Notes: generated by a model from the sequence alone, not told the origin. Counted from the stretch's first letter, positions 18,310 to 29,108 are shown. The stretch is 37,584 nt of DNA from Zygnema cylindricum (GCA_037447655.1 JBBHKE010002943.1:58239-95822), one strand, 5' to 3'. Program-made: numbers and translations.

Positions 18310-19037
18310 TTGCTGATGGCCAATCAGAATGACGTGTCGCTCGGCGCCCCTGTATCCCTCGAACGAAGTGATGAATCGATATCAGATTGTCAAAAATCTT
18401 ACCAATTTTCCGTACAACATCCTTGTTAGTACGGAATACTTATAAGAAAGTTGTCAACGTCCTAGTTGGATACCCCGAAAGCTACGGTTGTACGAAAAAT
18501 GACAGCTTTCAGCCTTTCAGTAGAAGAAAAGACAAAAGTTGGTGGAAGTAAGGACCTGGTCGTACAAATTGTGTATCTGTCACACGGTTTTTTTTCTCTT
18601 TCGGGCAAGAACAAATTTTTGGCAACGATCTGAACCACGCAATCTAAAGGTTGACATAAAACAGACGAATAATAAACAATAGTTTAGATTCTAATAAAAA
18701 AGGGAATTGATCATGATAGTGATTGTTTTGGCTGCGCACAGTCATTTATGTCACTTTGTCAAAAAATTGTATATTTGGAGTACATATTGGTACAAATAAA
18801 GTACCGTTGAGTTAAAAATTTCACGGTCAATCGGTTGGTCAACTGTGACTTTCAAAATATTGTTTCAACCGCTTAAAATTTTGTCGCGTTTGCGGACGTC
18901 GACCCTCATAATAAAATTAGCAATTCAAACGGCCTGCGAACGTTTACGGTAACAAAACTGCGGCAACCACATGTAAATAAAAGTGTTGCAGACAGTCACT
19001 TTTTGTCTTTACGTGAGCTCCACGATGAGAGCACTTA

Positions 19038-19842
19038 GGGTGACCTTCCATCAGGCGTTCCTAGTAATCGTACGAACACGTTTACTGGCAGTAATATTTG
19101 TAACACCCTTCCATCAGGGTCGTGCTAGTGAATGAGGTGTTAGATTGCGATTGGTACCACGTAGGACTTGTTGAGCCGCCCGAGAATAATCATCTTTTCC
19201 AAAAGGACAAAATCGCAGCTGCGTATGTGTACGGGTAGACGCCGATTAAAATATCTAGTAGCGTCACGCTAATGTACAATCTGAACGTTCTTAGGGTTGT
19301 TGTGGTATCAACGGCCACGAAAACCTTTGCAAAATTAAAGTTTGTACAAATGTCGAAGAATGTACCATTTGTACGTGAATCGATGTATCGCACATTTATG
19401 AAGGAGACGTCACAGGATGTCCTACAACCAAGTTTTTTTTGTCGTCGAACAGGCTGGCTATACAACCAAGATTTTTCTGTCGTCGAACAGGCTGACTTTT
19501 ATGTCACACGGTACACTCCAATTGCCACATGTAAGTTTATTGCTTCACGTCTGTCGTGGGTCGACTTTGACTTTACAAGTGGACCAAAACACGCGACCAG
19601 TAATCACAAACTCTCCTCCCGAGGACAATCGGAGGAGACTAGCTATGTACTGGAAAGAAGAAGCGTTTGCGTCGAAAATTGAAAATCGGACGGTGGTATT
19701 TTTCTCCAAGAAGTCTGGAGAATCTCAACGATTTTTTAGTAAACATCTTTTGTACAAAAAAAAAAAAAAGCAGTACGGCCTAGTACGGAAAGGTACTTTC
19801 TCTAGTAAACAACCCCACTTTTCGCCTGATGGAAGGTTACCC
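19038..19842. mobile_element. PIF/Harbinger-like element nested in a palindrome arm, with TTA duplication
   Basis: GGGTGACCTTCCATCAGGCG at the left and CGCCTGATGGAAGGTTACCC at the right, flanked by TTA at 19035-19037 and 19843-19845. The partner arm of the surrounding palindrome shows the empty site (GAGCAC-TTA-GCCGCAAAATT, reverse of 20222-20240), so a 3-bp TTA duplication is proved inside the window. Confidence 0.9.
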
Positions 19843-20447
19843 TTAGCCGCAAAATTGAAATTTAATCGTCTAAGCGTTACATTAAACTTAGACGCAAATT
19901 GAAACAAAACCTCTTTAAACTAAACTGAACTGTTGTAAGTTTCGTATGGAAATATTAAAACCCACGAAACAAAATTTTGTTGTCAATGTAATAATGTTGA
20001 TTCATAGACAGTGTGGCTCGATTTCGTCGAGCGTGACAAAGCGCATTTTTTTTATTTAATTTCAATTGATATTTTTACGCCAATTCGTTTTATTATAATG
20101 TACAAAGTTTATTTTGTTTCGTGCGTTTTAATATTTCCATACAAAACTTAGTACTTTAGTTTAAAGAGGCTTCGTTTCACATTGCGTCTTAGTTCAATGT
20201 AACGCTTAGACGATTCAATCTCAATTTTGCGGCTAAGTGCTCTTACCGTGGAGCTCACGTGATGACAAAAAGTGACTGTTTGCAATACTTTTATTTACAC
20301 GTGGTTGCCGCAGTTTTGATACCGTTAATGCTCGTTGGCCGTGTGAATTGCTCATTTTATTATGACGATCGACGTCCGCAAGCGCGGCAAATTTTAAGCG
20401 GTTGAAACAATATTTAGAAAGTCACAGTTGTCCAACTATATATATCA

Positions 20448-20553
20448 AGGGGGGGAGAGGGGGAAAGGAGGGAAAGGGGGGTGAAAGGGGGGTGAAAGGG
20501 GGGAAAGAGGGGGAAAAGAGGGAAAGGGGAGGAAGGGGGGGGAAGGGAGGCAA
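20448..20553. repeat. GGGGAAAGGAGGG polypurine tract
   Basis: About 100 bp of G and A only, absent from the partner arm of the palindrome, hence a later insertion or expansion. Confidence 0.8.
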
Positions 20554-20690
20554 GACAGACCGTCAAATTTGTAACTCAACGGTACTTTATTTGTACCAAT
20601 ATGTAGTCAAACATACAATTTTTGACAAAGTGACTTAAGTGACTGTGCGCAACCAAAACAGTCACTGTCATGATCAATTCCCAAAAAAAA

Positions 20691-21096
20691 ACAGCTTTAG
20701 CATTTTGTGCAGCGTTGACACGTGGTATTTCCAGACGTAAATCTACCTGGCGTACGCTCACAAGTCGACAGACGTACAACACCGACATTATTCCATGATA
20801 GGCGAGTTGTAACATATTATGAAAAGATTCGAATTGTGGCATTACAGGGCGTCAAATGTACGGCGCACGCTGACGTCATAAACCACACTTGTGACAGCTA
20901 CAGCACAATACTGTAGTTAGTTTGAACGATCGCGTCCTTGGTCCTTTACCTCCTCCGTGTTTTTTATCTCTAGTCCGCCAACTAGGCGACAAAAAGAGAT
21001 TCTTCGGATTGTACCTTTTTAGAAATGAATACATCAGCCAGGTTTGTCCGATTCAGGTTTCCGTGGATATAGCATATGCGTTGCGTGGATGTACTA
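20691..21096. other. No gene seen
   Basis: Short frames at 20722-20916 and 20922-21185 show no family pattern. Confidence 0.4.
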
Positions 21097-21315
21097 CACC
21101 GCGAATCGTTATTAGCGTCAAAGGTTTTTTTTTCGCCACTTTAAAAATCTTTTCTCCGTACACATTTGTCGTAATTTCAATTTGAGACCGCCAATCGGAA
21201 GCTGAGAATACTACCTTTCAATCGCAACCGTCAGATCCACAATCCAACAAGTATGTACGGAGAAAAGATGTTTTAAGTGGCGAAAAAAACCATGACGCTA
21301 ATAGCAATCGCGGTG
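21097..21315. mobile_element. Stowaway-like hairpin MITE, copy 4 (best preserved)
   Basis: TA, CACCGCGAATCGTTATTAGC ... GCTAATAGCAATCGCGGTG, TA. Arms pair over most of the length: TTTTTTTCGCCACTT / AAGTGGCGAAAAAAA and ATCTTTTCTCCGTACA / TGTACGGAGAAAAGAT. Confidence 0.9.
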
Positions 21316-21639
21316 TACATTGTCAATCGCTATTAGAGTAAAGGAATAAATAGCGTAAAAAAAAATAGTGTTATCAACACTAATCGGGATTTTTATTTTT
21401 TTAAATTATATATACTAATTAATCCCTAACTGTAATTTAGGTTGTCCTGGATAATAAATACCCGCCCTTTCGATGTCTACAGTAATATGTGTACTCGTCA
21501 AAATCTGACAATTCGTACGCCGTCGTGCTGTTCACACGGTCGACGGACGAACATATGAGAACGTGATTTTTGTCGACGAGTTTGCGTCTCTTTCTTCCAG
21601 TGCACATTCACATGTGTGCACAATAATGTTAAGACCCTT

Positions 21640-21870
21640 TTATAAAGCATTTTTAATTTGACAGGAGATCTTACCCTTTTCACTCCTCCAAACCTTATTG
21701 AGTGTGATTTATCCTCACCTCTCCCAACCATATTTAGTTTGACTTTGGAGTTTACCCTCACCCTTCCCCCAAATCTTGTTCAGTATGATAGGGGAGTCTA
21801 CACTCATCCCATCTTTTGACTATATTTTGTGTGACGAGGGTGTTTACCTTGTTTACTCGGGTTTCGGGGG
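21640..21870. repeat. Degenerate tandem repeat of about 45 bp
   Basis: About five units following the pattern TTnAnTnTGACnnnGGAGnTTACCCTCAC (around 21655, 21695, 21735, 21780, 21822). Confidence 0.5.
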
Positions 21871-22039
21871 TTTTAATGTTGGGTTTTTGGGGTTGTTATG
21901 GGGGTTTTTTGGGGTTTTTATGCAGTATTTTGCTGGTTTATGGCACTCCTATGGAGCCCTGACGGTCATCTTATCGCCCGGTTTGACATGGCCCCTTTTG
22001 CTTTTTATATTTGTCCTTCTGCGCTATTAAATATCCACT

Positions 22040-22620
22040 TTTTTTTTCGATGTAATTTTGTTTCAATGTAATTTTTTTCAATTATTTTTCGATATAATTT
22101 TTTTTCAATGTTTTTATTTTCAATGTAATTTTTTTTCAGCGTGATTTTTTTTTTCAATTTGTTTTTCCTTTTTTTTCCATTTTTTTTTCTTTTTGTTTCT
22201 TAAACACAATTTCTTTCGATGTAGTTGTTTTTTCAATGGATTTTTTTTTTCCAATGGACTCCTATTTTCAATATGAGTTTTATTTTCATTGTAATTTTAA
22301 TTTCGATGTAATTGTTTTCAATGTAATTTTTATTTTTATGTCCTTTACTTTCAATTCATGTTTTTTTTTCCAATGCAATTCTTTCATTGTACTTTTTTTA
22401 AATGTGTTTTTTTTTTAGTTTAAACCATCGATTCCCATTGGGATTAAATTGTACTTCAAAGTTTATTTATTCCATAAATAATATTTTTCCTTAAAAATAT
22501 CTATTCCTTAAATAATATTTATCGCTTAAATATTGTTTGTTCCGTAAATAGTATTTATTCCATAAAGTAGCATCTATTCCACAAATAATGTTTATTCCAT
22601 AAATAATCAAGAGCAACTTT
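22040..22620. repeat. T-rich TTTTCAATGTAATT array followed by ATAAATAATATTTATTCC array
   Basis: 22040-22420 repeats TTTTTTTTCAATGTAAT; 22445-22605 repeats TATTCCATAAATAATATT. Simple-sequence expansion, no gene. Confidence 0.75.
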
Positions 22621-23120
22621 TTTTAATGGCAATGGGCAATTCTTATTATTTTTTAAAAGTATTTAATTCTTTTTTTGGACTTTAATAAATGTCTGAAATC
22701 ACAAGGAATAGGGAGAGGCAAGAAAGCTAATACCCAAAAAGGTATAAATTTTTAATTGGGCATACAAAAAAATCCTATATTTTCAAAGTCTCGTCTAGTT
22801 TTTTTTTTTTTTTGATAAGAAGTAACTCACTTTTTCCTGCCCGAAACTGTACTGTAAATTTTTTAGTCAACATTTTATAGGAATAATTTTAATTTCTAGT
22901 AGGTCTTAGTAGTACTATTTTATGTTTCCGGAAGAAAAGAAAAAACCGGTGAATTAATTAAAGTTTTTTGTTAGTCTTAGTAATGATGGAAAACAAAGAA
23001 ATTTTATACTATTTCCTTTTTCTAGCTGATTTTGGAATATCACCATATCGAGTAGATCAAAACTTGACAATTATCGCTTTTTATTTACAAATCGCGATAA
23101 TCGCAGATTATCGACCGTTA
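22621..23120. other. No gene seen
   Basis: AT-rich, with T and A runs; nothing recognised. Confidence 0.5.
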
Positions 23121-23334
23121 CCCCGCTAATCGTTATTAGTGTTGATATTTATTTTGCCTCTTAAAACATCTTTTCTTTGTGCACACTTGTCGGATTGTCA
23201 ACCGGAGACTGGCAGTGGGAAGGTGAGAATCTTGCTTTCCAATCGCAACCATCGGATTGACAATCCGAAATGTGCACGAAGAAAAGATGTTTTAAGTGGC
23301 AAAAAAACTTTAACACTAACAACTATTAGGGATG
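23121..23334. mobile_element. Stowaway-like hairpin MITE, copy 5
   Basis: CCCCGCTAATCGTTATTAGT to ACTAACAACTATTAGGGATG, TA-flanked; AAACATCTTTTCTTTGTGCA pairs with TGCACGAAGAAAAGATGTTT. Confidence 0.8.
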
Positions 23335-23970
23335 TAGTTTTTTGAAATTTTAGCCCTTTAGATGTCCGAAATGACATAATTTTCTGAACCTACAAACCGT
23401 GCAAAAAAAAGTAGGGAAAGTATGGTTGTGGTTGTACAGTATACACGTCTCTTTTTGTTAATATCGCAATCATCAAATGCTTAATATTTGGGCCCGGTGT
23501 ATCAACAATCAAGACCCCTAAAAAAGTACATATCGATTTTCGGCAAAACCCGTCCGATATTCAATGCTAAGGAAAAATGACATCTTGCAAATTTTCCCCC
23601 GGTGGTTGATACTCTGATAACCTTGGTCAATTTGACAGTGATGAAGAAATATAAGTTGCAAAACAAACTTTTCTAAGAAAAAAAATAAAAATAGAGGAAA
23701 TGGAAGTGAGTGCTGACGAGGCCGAGAATTTGGTTGTTTCATCGTCATGGTCATGTGTATTATTTTCTTAATCCTGGATTACTGAATTAGGTTTTTATGA
23801 TTTTTTAACAAATAAAAACCTTGCCCTAAAAAAAAAAGGCACAAAAATGATTGTTTACATACTTAAAAAACCATAAAAGTTTAGCGTAGGAGAAGAAGTA
23901 AGACGGACAAACAGCATAAAACCTCTCAAGCTCCCAGATGAATAGAAAAGGAGAAAAAATCAAAATATTC
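23335..23970. other. No gene seen upstream or downstream of the tRNA
   Basis: AT-rich. The frame 23518-23754 minus is low-complexity. Contains no T-run terminator closer than the AAATATT at the tRNA 3' side. Confidence 0.4.
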
Positions 23971-24041
23971 TCTCCGGCCGGGAATTGAACCCGGGTCTCC
24001 CGCGTGACAGGCGGGGATACTTACCACTATACTACCGAAGA
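23971..24041 (-). tRNA. trnD-GUC: tRNA-Asp (GTC)
   Basis: Seventy-one nt, no intron, CCA not encoded. Acceptor stem TCTTCGG / CCGGAGA (one T-G wobble), anticodon stem-loop CCCGC-CTGTCAC-GCGGG with GTC at 24008-24006, T arm CCGGG-TTCAATT-CCCGG. The A box TAGTATAGTGG and B box GGTTCAATTCC match polymerase III internal promoters. The D arm reads GGTAAGTAT as in plants, where animals have GGTTAGTAT. The U at position 1 is unusual for tRNA-Asp, which normally starts with G, so function is likely but not assured. Confidence 0.88.
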
Positions 24042-24141
24042 AGATGCTTACGATATGAAACATCTTTATTTATCTATTCATAAAGTATAAAATAGCATAA
24101 TAGAATACTACAGTAATTGCAACCAAGATTTCAAAAGAGCT

Positions 24142-24179
24142 CTGACAGACGGGGATGCTTACCACTGTACCACAACGCC
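24142..24179 (-). pseudogene. 5' half of a tRNA-Asp-like sequence
   Basis: GGCGTTGTGGTACAGTGGTA followed by AGCATCCCCGTCTGTCAGAG reproduces the acceptor 5' strand, D arm and anticodon loop (GTC) of tRNA-Asp, then similarity ends right after the anticodon. No T arm follows. It lies 100 bp upstream of the intact gene on the same strand: a truncated duplicate or tRNA-derived element. Confidence 0.65.
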
Positions 24180-24359
24180 TTAACGTCAAATGAAAATTAG
24201 CTTAAACGCTAATTTAGTGTTGCTAACGCTAGTTTGTGTAACGGCGGCAAAGAAAAAGAATGCATTAAGCCATTTATTCTTAACTTTGGCGTTCAGCACC
24301 AGTTTGTGTGTAGCCTTTATAGAGTGTATGCTGAGCTGGCATCGACGCTAAATGTGGTA

Positions 24360-24558
24360 CACCGTCGATCGTATTTAGCGTGTAGAAATTATTAGAGTAA
24401 AGAAAAAATTAGCGTCATTAATTCTAATTCAGTGCCAGGAGACGTGGCAAATTATGGTCCACGTCCTTAAATAGCGTTATTTATTCTGTTTAAGGTTCAA
24501 GGGTCAAAATTTAGGGGCGCCGAATTAGTGTTCAACACGCTAAATACGATCGACGGTG
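24360..24558. mobile_element. Stowaway-like MITE, second subfamily, inverted copy
   Basis: TA-flanked CACCGTCGATCGTATTTAGC to GCTAAATACGATCGACGGTG. The interior is the reverse complement of the 13000 and 27091 copies (GTGCCAGGAGACGTGGCA, GTCAAAATTTAGGGGCGCC). Confidence 0.8.
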
Positions 24559-24604
24559 TAGTGTCAATTACCTCAAAAGGTACTTAAATTGTTGTTGTTT
24601 AAAA

Positions 24605-25515
24605 TCGTGGGATTTTTTTTTTCCGATTTCTACGTAGAATCCGTGACTTTTGAAAAAATCGCAAAAAAACGAGGAGTACTTTCTGTCCGTTAAAGTGAAT
24701 GGGAAATTTACAAAAATGTACGGTATTTCACGGATATGTACGGTGTTTTACGGGAATTGTACGCAAATTGACGAAAAGATACGTTGCACTTTTTAGTACT
24801 TTCTGTCTGGTAAACCGAGCAGAAATTTCACCTAAAATATACGGACTTTCACGAAAAGAGATGTTGCAGTGTTGCACCATTTGCGAGTGGTAAGCTTGAA
24901 TTATGTACGATCGTACGGAAATATTTTTACATGTATGGAATAGTACGGGTACAAAATCATTAACGATTTTAACTATTTTTTTAAATCGTTCAATGCGTTA
25001 TTTACGTATAAATCGCGCGATTGAATCGTGAGTAAAATACGGTTTGAACAACTATGATTTAAATCATAGTTGTTCACGGCGTTTAGTGCGAACGATTTAA
25101 TCGCGACGAATTATACGTAACAAACGCATTGAACCTTTTGAAAAAATCGTAAAAGTCGTTAATGAATTTTCCTCCGTACTATTCCGTACATGTAAACAAA
25201 AATAAATTTTACATATCCCGCAGTTTGTACATTTTCCGTACAGTTCCCGTCTCTTTTCGTCATAGTCCGTACAATTTTGTTACAATTCCGTACGTTTCCC
25301 GTTAAATTTCTGTTCAGTTTACCGGACAGAAAGTACTACGAAGTGCAACGTATCTTTTAGTCAAATTCCGTACTTTTTTGGTACATAACCGTACAGTTTC
25401 TGTAAATTATCCGTTCAGTTTACCGGACAGAAAGTACATCGCGTTTTTTTCCGATTTATTCAAAAGTCACGAATTATACGTTTTAATCGGAAAAAAGGAA
25501 AAAATCGCGCGATTT
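24605..25515. mobile_element. Near-perfect-centre fold-back element, about 0.9 kb
   Basis: Two arms of about 455 bp meet in a 30-bp perfect palindrome at 25046-25075 (half site GAACAACTATGATTT). Paired blocks include GTACTTTCTGTCCG / CGGACAGAAAGTAC, ACGTTGCACTTTTTAGTACTT / GTACTACGAAGTGCAACGT and TTACATGTATGGAATAGTAC / GTACTATTCCGTACATGTAA. The centre half-site reappears at about 25518-25536, just outside the right arm. Confidence 0.8.
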
Positions 25516-25569
25516 GAACAACTATGATTTAAATAGTCTTTTGTACGAAAATGTGTACATCTGCTAAAC

Positions 25570-26474
25570 ACCTACTGAACTTGCTTGTACAAAAGTACAA
25601 AAACTGTGCCAAATAAAGGCCTTGACACGTGAAAATGAGTGGTGCCGAAACGGTTACTCAGATTTCGGATTTGGCTCCCAGCAATAAAGACGGTGAAAAA
25701 CTCGCGGAGGTATTCTCACATGTTCAAACGTCGACTATGTGAACACGGGCTATAGCGGCAACACTAATGGAAATGTGTATCCAAATTGGTGTTAGATGTG
25801 TAAGTTACTGTACCGTTGGTGTTTTGTGGGCGTTAGGCTCCTTAAACACAGAGGGCTAATAACACAATCAGTTTCTTTGCAGTAATAATTTGTTTACACT
25901 AATAGCGATTCGTGGTGCACGTTGTTATACGTGCGGTGCTGCCAATGCCAGTATGTACGGATAGTACACAATGAGTTAGTGTCGGTAACACTAATTCGGC
26001 GCCCATAAATTTTGACTCTCGAACCTAAAGTATAATTAGCAATATTTTTTTTTCTTTACGTTTATATAGTTAATTAGTGTTTAATTAGTGTAAGCTATGC
26101 TAAGCTGGACAGTTATTAAATATTGTATTGTACGAAATGTGCCAACTGGCACTGAAACTTTAGCCGTACAGAAAAAGTGTTAGGTAACGGCGTCGGGGGA
26201 AAGGAGTAGCGCTGACTCGTAAAAGCGCACTCAAATTTGATTCCCAGTCATAAAGACGAGGGGAAATCACGCGAAACTATTCTCACATGTTCAAAACGTC
26301 GACCAGGGCTAGTGTCTAAACAATGGGTGCGCATATCTAAATTAGTGTTAGATGTGTAAATTAGCGTTAATGTTTTGTTGGCGTTAGGGCTCCCGAACTC
26401 AAAATAGTGACGATAACACTATTTTGGTTGTTTCTTTACATTAATAATTTCTTTACACTAACAGCGATTCACGA
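25570..26474. repeat. Pair of direct repeats of about 320 bp ending in Stowaway-like termini
   Basis: 25620-25917 and 26165-26474 share the order: CCCAGCAATAAAGACG, ATTCTCACATGTTCAAACGTCGAC, TTAGATGTGTAA, GGCGTTAGGCTCC, TTACACTAATAGCGATTC. Between them (25960-26110) is another left end with AATTCGGCGCCCATAAATTTTGAC, so two related elements appear to lie in tandem. Confidence 0.6.
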
Positions 26475-26634
26475 GTTGTTGTGATTCCTCAAAAAACAGA
26501 TTACACGACCAGCATACTGGGCATCCGTACGCAGTGCTTTACGAAAACGTACATCCTGAAGTGTACGTAATGGTTCAGAAAAAAGGAAGCTATATGGACA
26601 CCGAAATTGCTGGTGGAGATTAAAAAAAAAACTA

Positions 26635-27083
26635 CGCCGCGAATCGTAATTAGAGTAAATAACGCTTATTCGGTCGCCTTAAATTTCGACTCTATCACCT
26701 TAAATAGAATAAAAGATTCTATATTTTTCATTATTCTATTTAAGGTAAAGTTTAATTAGCGTAAAAAAATCGAATATAGGCTCATTTTAAATAGTGTGGA
26801 GTACGGACGACGTCCGACCGTGCAAAATTGTACTATTTTAAGTAAAAAGGTACAAATAATGATTTAATAGAATCACGCTCGCACGTGAAATCGCACTAAA
26901 CAAAATATCAACCACATCGAAAAAAAACCGTTCGCATAACTCTCGTCCGTCGAGAACATCGTCGTCAGTGTGAACATTAATTAACATTCAGCGCAACAAA
27001 TAGTTATAACGTCATAATGACGTCAAAACCATACGGACTGACAGATTTTGTACATTTCCTTACTCTAATTACGATTTGCGGTG
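26635..27083. mobile_element. Stowaway-like element, long subfamily, copy A
   Basis: TA-flanked CGCCGCGAATCGTAATTAGA to CTAATTACGATTTGCGGTG. Shares blocks with the inverted copy at 27302-27818: CGACTCTATCACCTTAAATAGA, TAGTGTGG-GTACGG, GACCGTGCAAAA and CATAATGACGTCAA. Confidence 0.75.
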
Positions 27084-27090
27084 TACAGTA

Positions 27091-27289
27091 CACCGTGAAT
27101 CGTTTTTAGCCTTATATACGCTATATCGGCACCCCAAAATTTTGACATTGATACCTTAAATAGAATAAATTACACTATTTAAGGACGTGGACCATAATCT
27201 GCCACGTCTCCTATCACTATATTAGAATGAATGACGCTAATTTTTTCTTTACACTAATAATTTCTATACGCTAATAACGATTCACGGTG
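27091..27289. mobile_element. Stowaway-like MITE, second subfamily
   Basis: TA, CACCGTGAATCGTTTTTAGC ... GCTAATAACGATTCACGGTG, TA. Very similar to 13000-13260 without its internal duplication. Sits only 7 bp from the element on its left and 12 bp from the one on its right. Confidence 0.85.
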
Positions 27290-27301
27290 TACTGAACAGT
27301 A

Positions 27302-27818
27302 CACCGCGAATCGTAATTAGAGTAAAGAATAAATTAGAGTAAAAAAATGAAAAAAAATAGAGATATTTATTATAATTTGTGTGATAGACCCTTTTAACAA
27401 AAAAAAAGCACTCTAATTTATCCAATAACTCTAATTAATCCGCGCTAAATATCTTTACTAAATCAGGTAGACGTACAAAATATGACAAAACGTACAGATT
27501 TACGTCATTATGATGTTTGCAATACGCGGTTTGTGAAAACGCAGTTACATGATAACGACATGTATTAAATCATTTTTTGTACTTTTTTAGTTTATAAAGT
27601 ACTATTCTAGTTAATAAAGTACAGTTTTGCACGGTCAAACACCGACCGTACGCCACACTATTTTGAACGGCACTATATTAGAATAATTAAACGTTAACTG
27701 AACCTTACGTTAAAAAGTATAATGAAAAAATTAGAGTCATTTACTCTATTTAACGTGATAGAGTCGAAAATTAGGGCGACCGAATTAGAGTAATTTACTC
27801 TAATTACGATTCGCGGTG
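27302..27818. mobile_element. Stowaway-like element, long subfamily, copy B (inverted to A)
   Basis: TA, CACCGCGAATCGTAATTAGA to CTCTAATTACGATTCGCGGTG, TA. It is the reverse complement of 26635-27083 over most of its length, about 70 bp longer, without coding capacity. Confidence 0.8.
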
Positions 27819-28190
27819 TAGCGCATGATGCTTTATTCACGTACAAGTCTTGTGACATTAATAAAGTACTACGGTGAAAAAGGAAAAAAAAAAGTAAAGT
27901 AGCATATTGGTGGGCCAAACATTTGAAAGTGGCTTGTTGCCAAAATGAATTGTCTTATTAGTTCGTTGTTCCAATTTCATAAATGCTTAAAAAAAATCAA
28001 AAAAATGTTTTTTCTGAAAACCATATCGAGTCATTTTTGCCACCTGTCTTGTTTTCTCTTTTGACAAGTGTCACAAAACAGTCGGAATGAAAAAGATGGA
28101 GAATATTTGATCTTGTTCATTCAGGATAAGGCTTCAGGAAATCGGTTGTTACATTTACTTCGGTAGAATCATTTATGTTTTACTAATATA
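27819..28190. other. No gene seen
   Basis: AT-rich spacer; nothing recognised. Confidence 0.5.
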
Positions 28191-28193
28191 GAT

Positions 28194-28237
<44 letters not shown>

Positions 28238-28238
28238 T

Positions 28239-28270
<32 letters not shown>

Positions 28271-28293
28271 CATACATATATATATATATATAT
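28191..28293. repeat. (TA)n/(CA)n microsatellite
   Basis: Runs of TATATA with a short CACACACA stretch; the left part of a tract split by the element at 28294. Confidence 0.9.
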
Positions 28294-29057
28294 TAGTGTT
28301 GGGTATCGAGGAACATTTGCCGATATTCAATATGTATCGAATTTCAGGTACTCGATAATCGATATGTCGCTTCGATATATCAAAAAGCTAAATATCGCGA
28401 TTTATCGCCAATATATCGTATTGCCAATATATCCAGGTTTTTTTTTTTTCCAAACTATTCTTGCTAGTGTTGCTAGTACTGCTGCAGCTGGTAGTTGTAG
28501 CTACTGCTACTCCAAAATAAAAGAAATAATAATAAAAATTCATATTTTGTACACTTAAGAAAAAAAACCTTAAAAATAAGAATAATGCTATTTGCTCGAA
28601 ATGGATAAGCAGTAATGGCTACCAATCTGCCTGCAGATTGGTAAGTATTACTGCCTAAAAGCCTAAAACGAACAATCTGCATTTTTTTTTTTTTTTAGAT
28701 AATACTTTGACTAAATTTGTGTGAACTTTTTGTGTGGAAAGTTCTCTACGTACTAAAAAAGTAATTATATGAATTACAAAATAAGTATTTTTTTGTCAGT
28801 TAAATTTTGCGGCGTCTACCTTTAAGTGACGAAACGGAAATCACGTCGTACGTGGCGTATCAGACAATTTGTCTTTTTCGCTAAAATTTCATATTTATAT
28901 AAAATATTAAATTTAAAAAAAGACTATATATCGCGATTTATATCGCGATTATTAATGTAGGTCCCGGTACGATATATCGAGGAGTTTGCTCCATCGATAT
29001 TTGATGTATCGAATATTGAAATTATCATGATATGAATTTATCCGATACCCAACACTA
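28294..29057. mobile_element. hAT-like non-autonomous element inserted in a (TA)n tract
   Basis: Starts TAGTGTTGGGTATCGAGGAA and ends TTATCCGATACCCAACACTA; ends of the form YAGTGTTGGG are typical of hAT elements. ATATATAT lies directly on both sides, compatible with an 8-bp duplication but not proof in a TA tract. Subterminal arms are rich in CGATATATCG words; the interior has a small hairpin (CCAATCTGCCTGCAGATTGG at 28621-28640). No transposase. Confidence 0.7.
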
Positions 29058-29108
29058 ATATATATATGTATATATACACACATATATATAGGTATATATA
29101 TATATATA

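Larger units (their letters stand above)
18700..20690. mobile_element. Large fold-back (palindromic) element interrupted by two insertions
   Basis: The left arm from GGGAATTGATCATGA (about 18702) pairs with the right arm ending at TCATGATCAATTCCC (about 20685). Matching blocks include GTTTCAACCGCTTAAAATTT (18862) with AAATTTTAAGCGGTTGAAAC (20389), and CTTTAAACTAAACT (19910) with AGTACTTTAGTTTAAAGAGG (20150). The left arm contains the Harbinger-like element 19038-19842; the right arm contains a G/A tract (20448-20553). Without these the element is about 1.1 kb with a small loop near 20040. No transposase frame. Confidence 0.75.

Noticed and set aside
17947-19465. Similar 85-90 codon frames in the two Harbinger-like copies (shared RTFRLYISVTLLDILIGV)
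   Set aside because: Differences between the copies fall in all codon positions and include an 11-bp gap that breaks the frame, so conservation reflects common origin, not coding.
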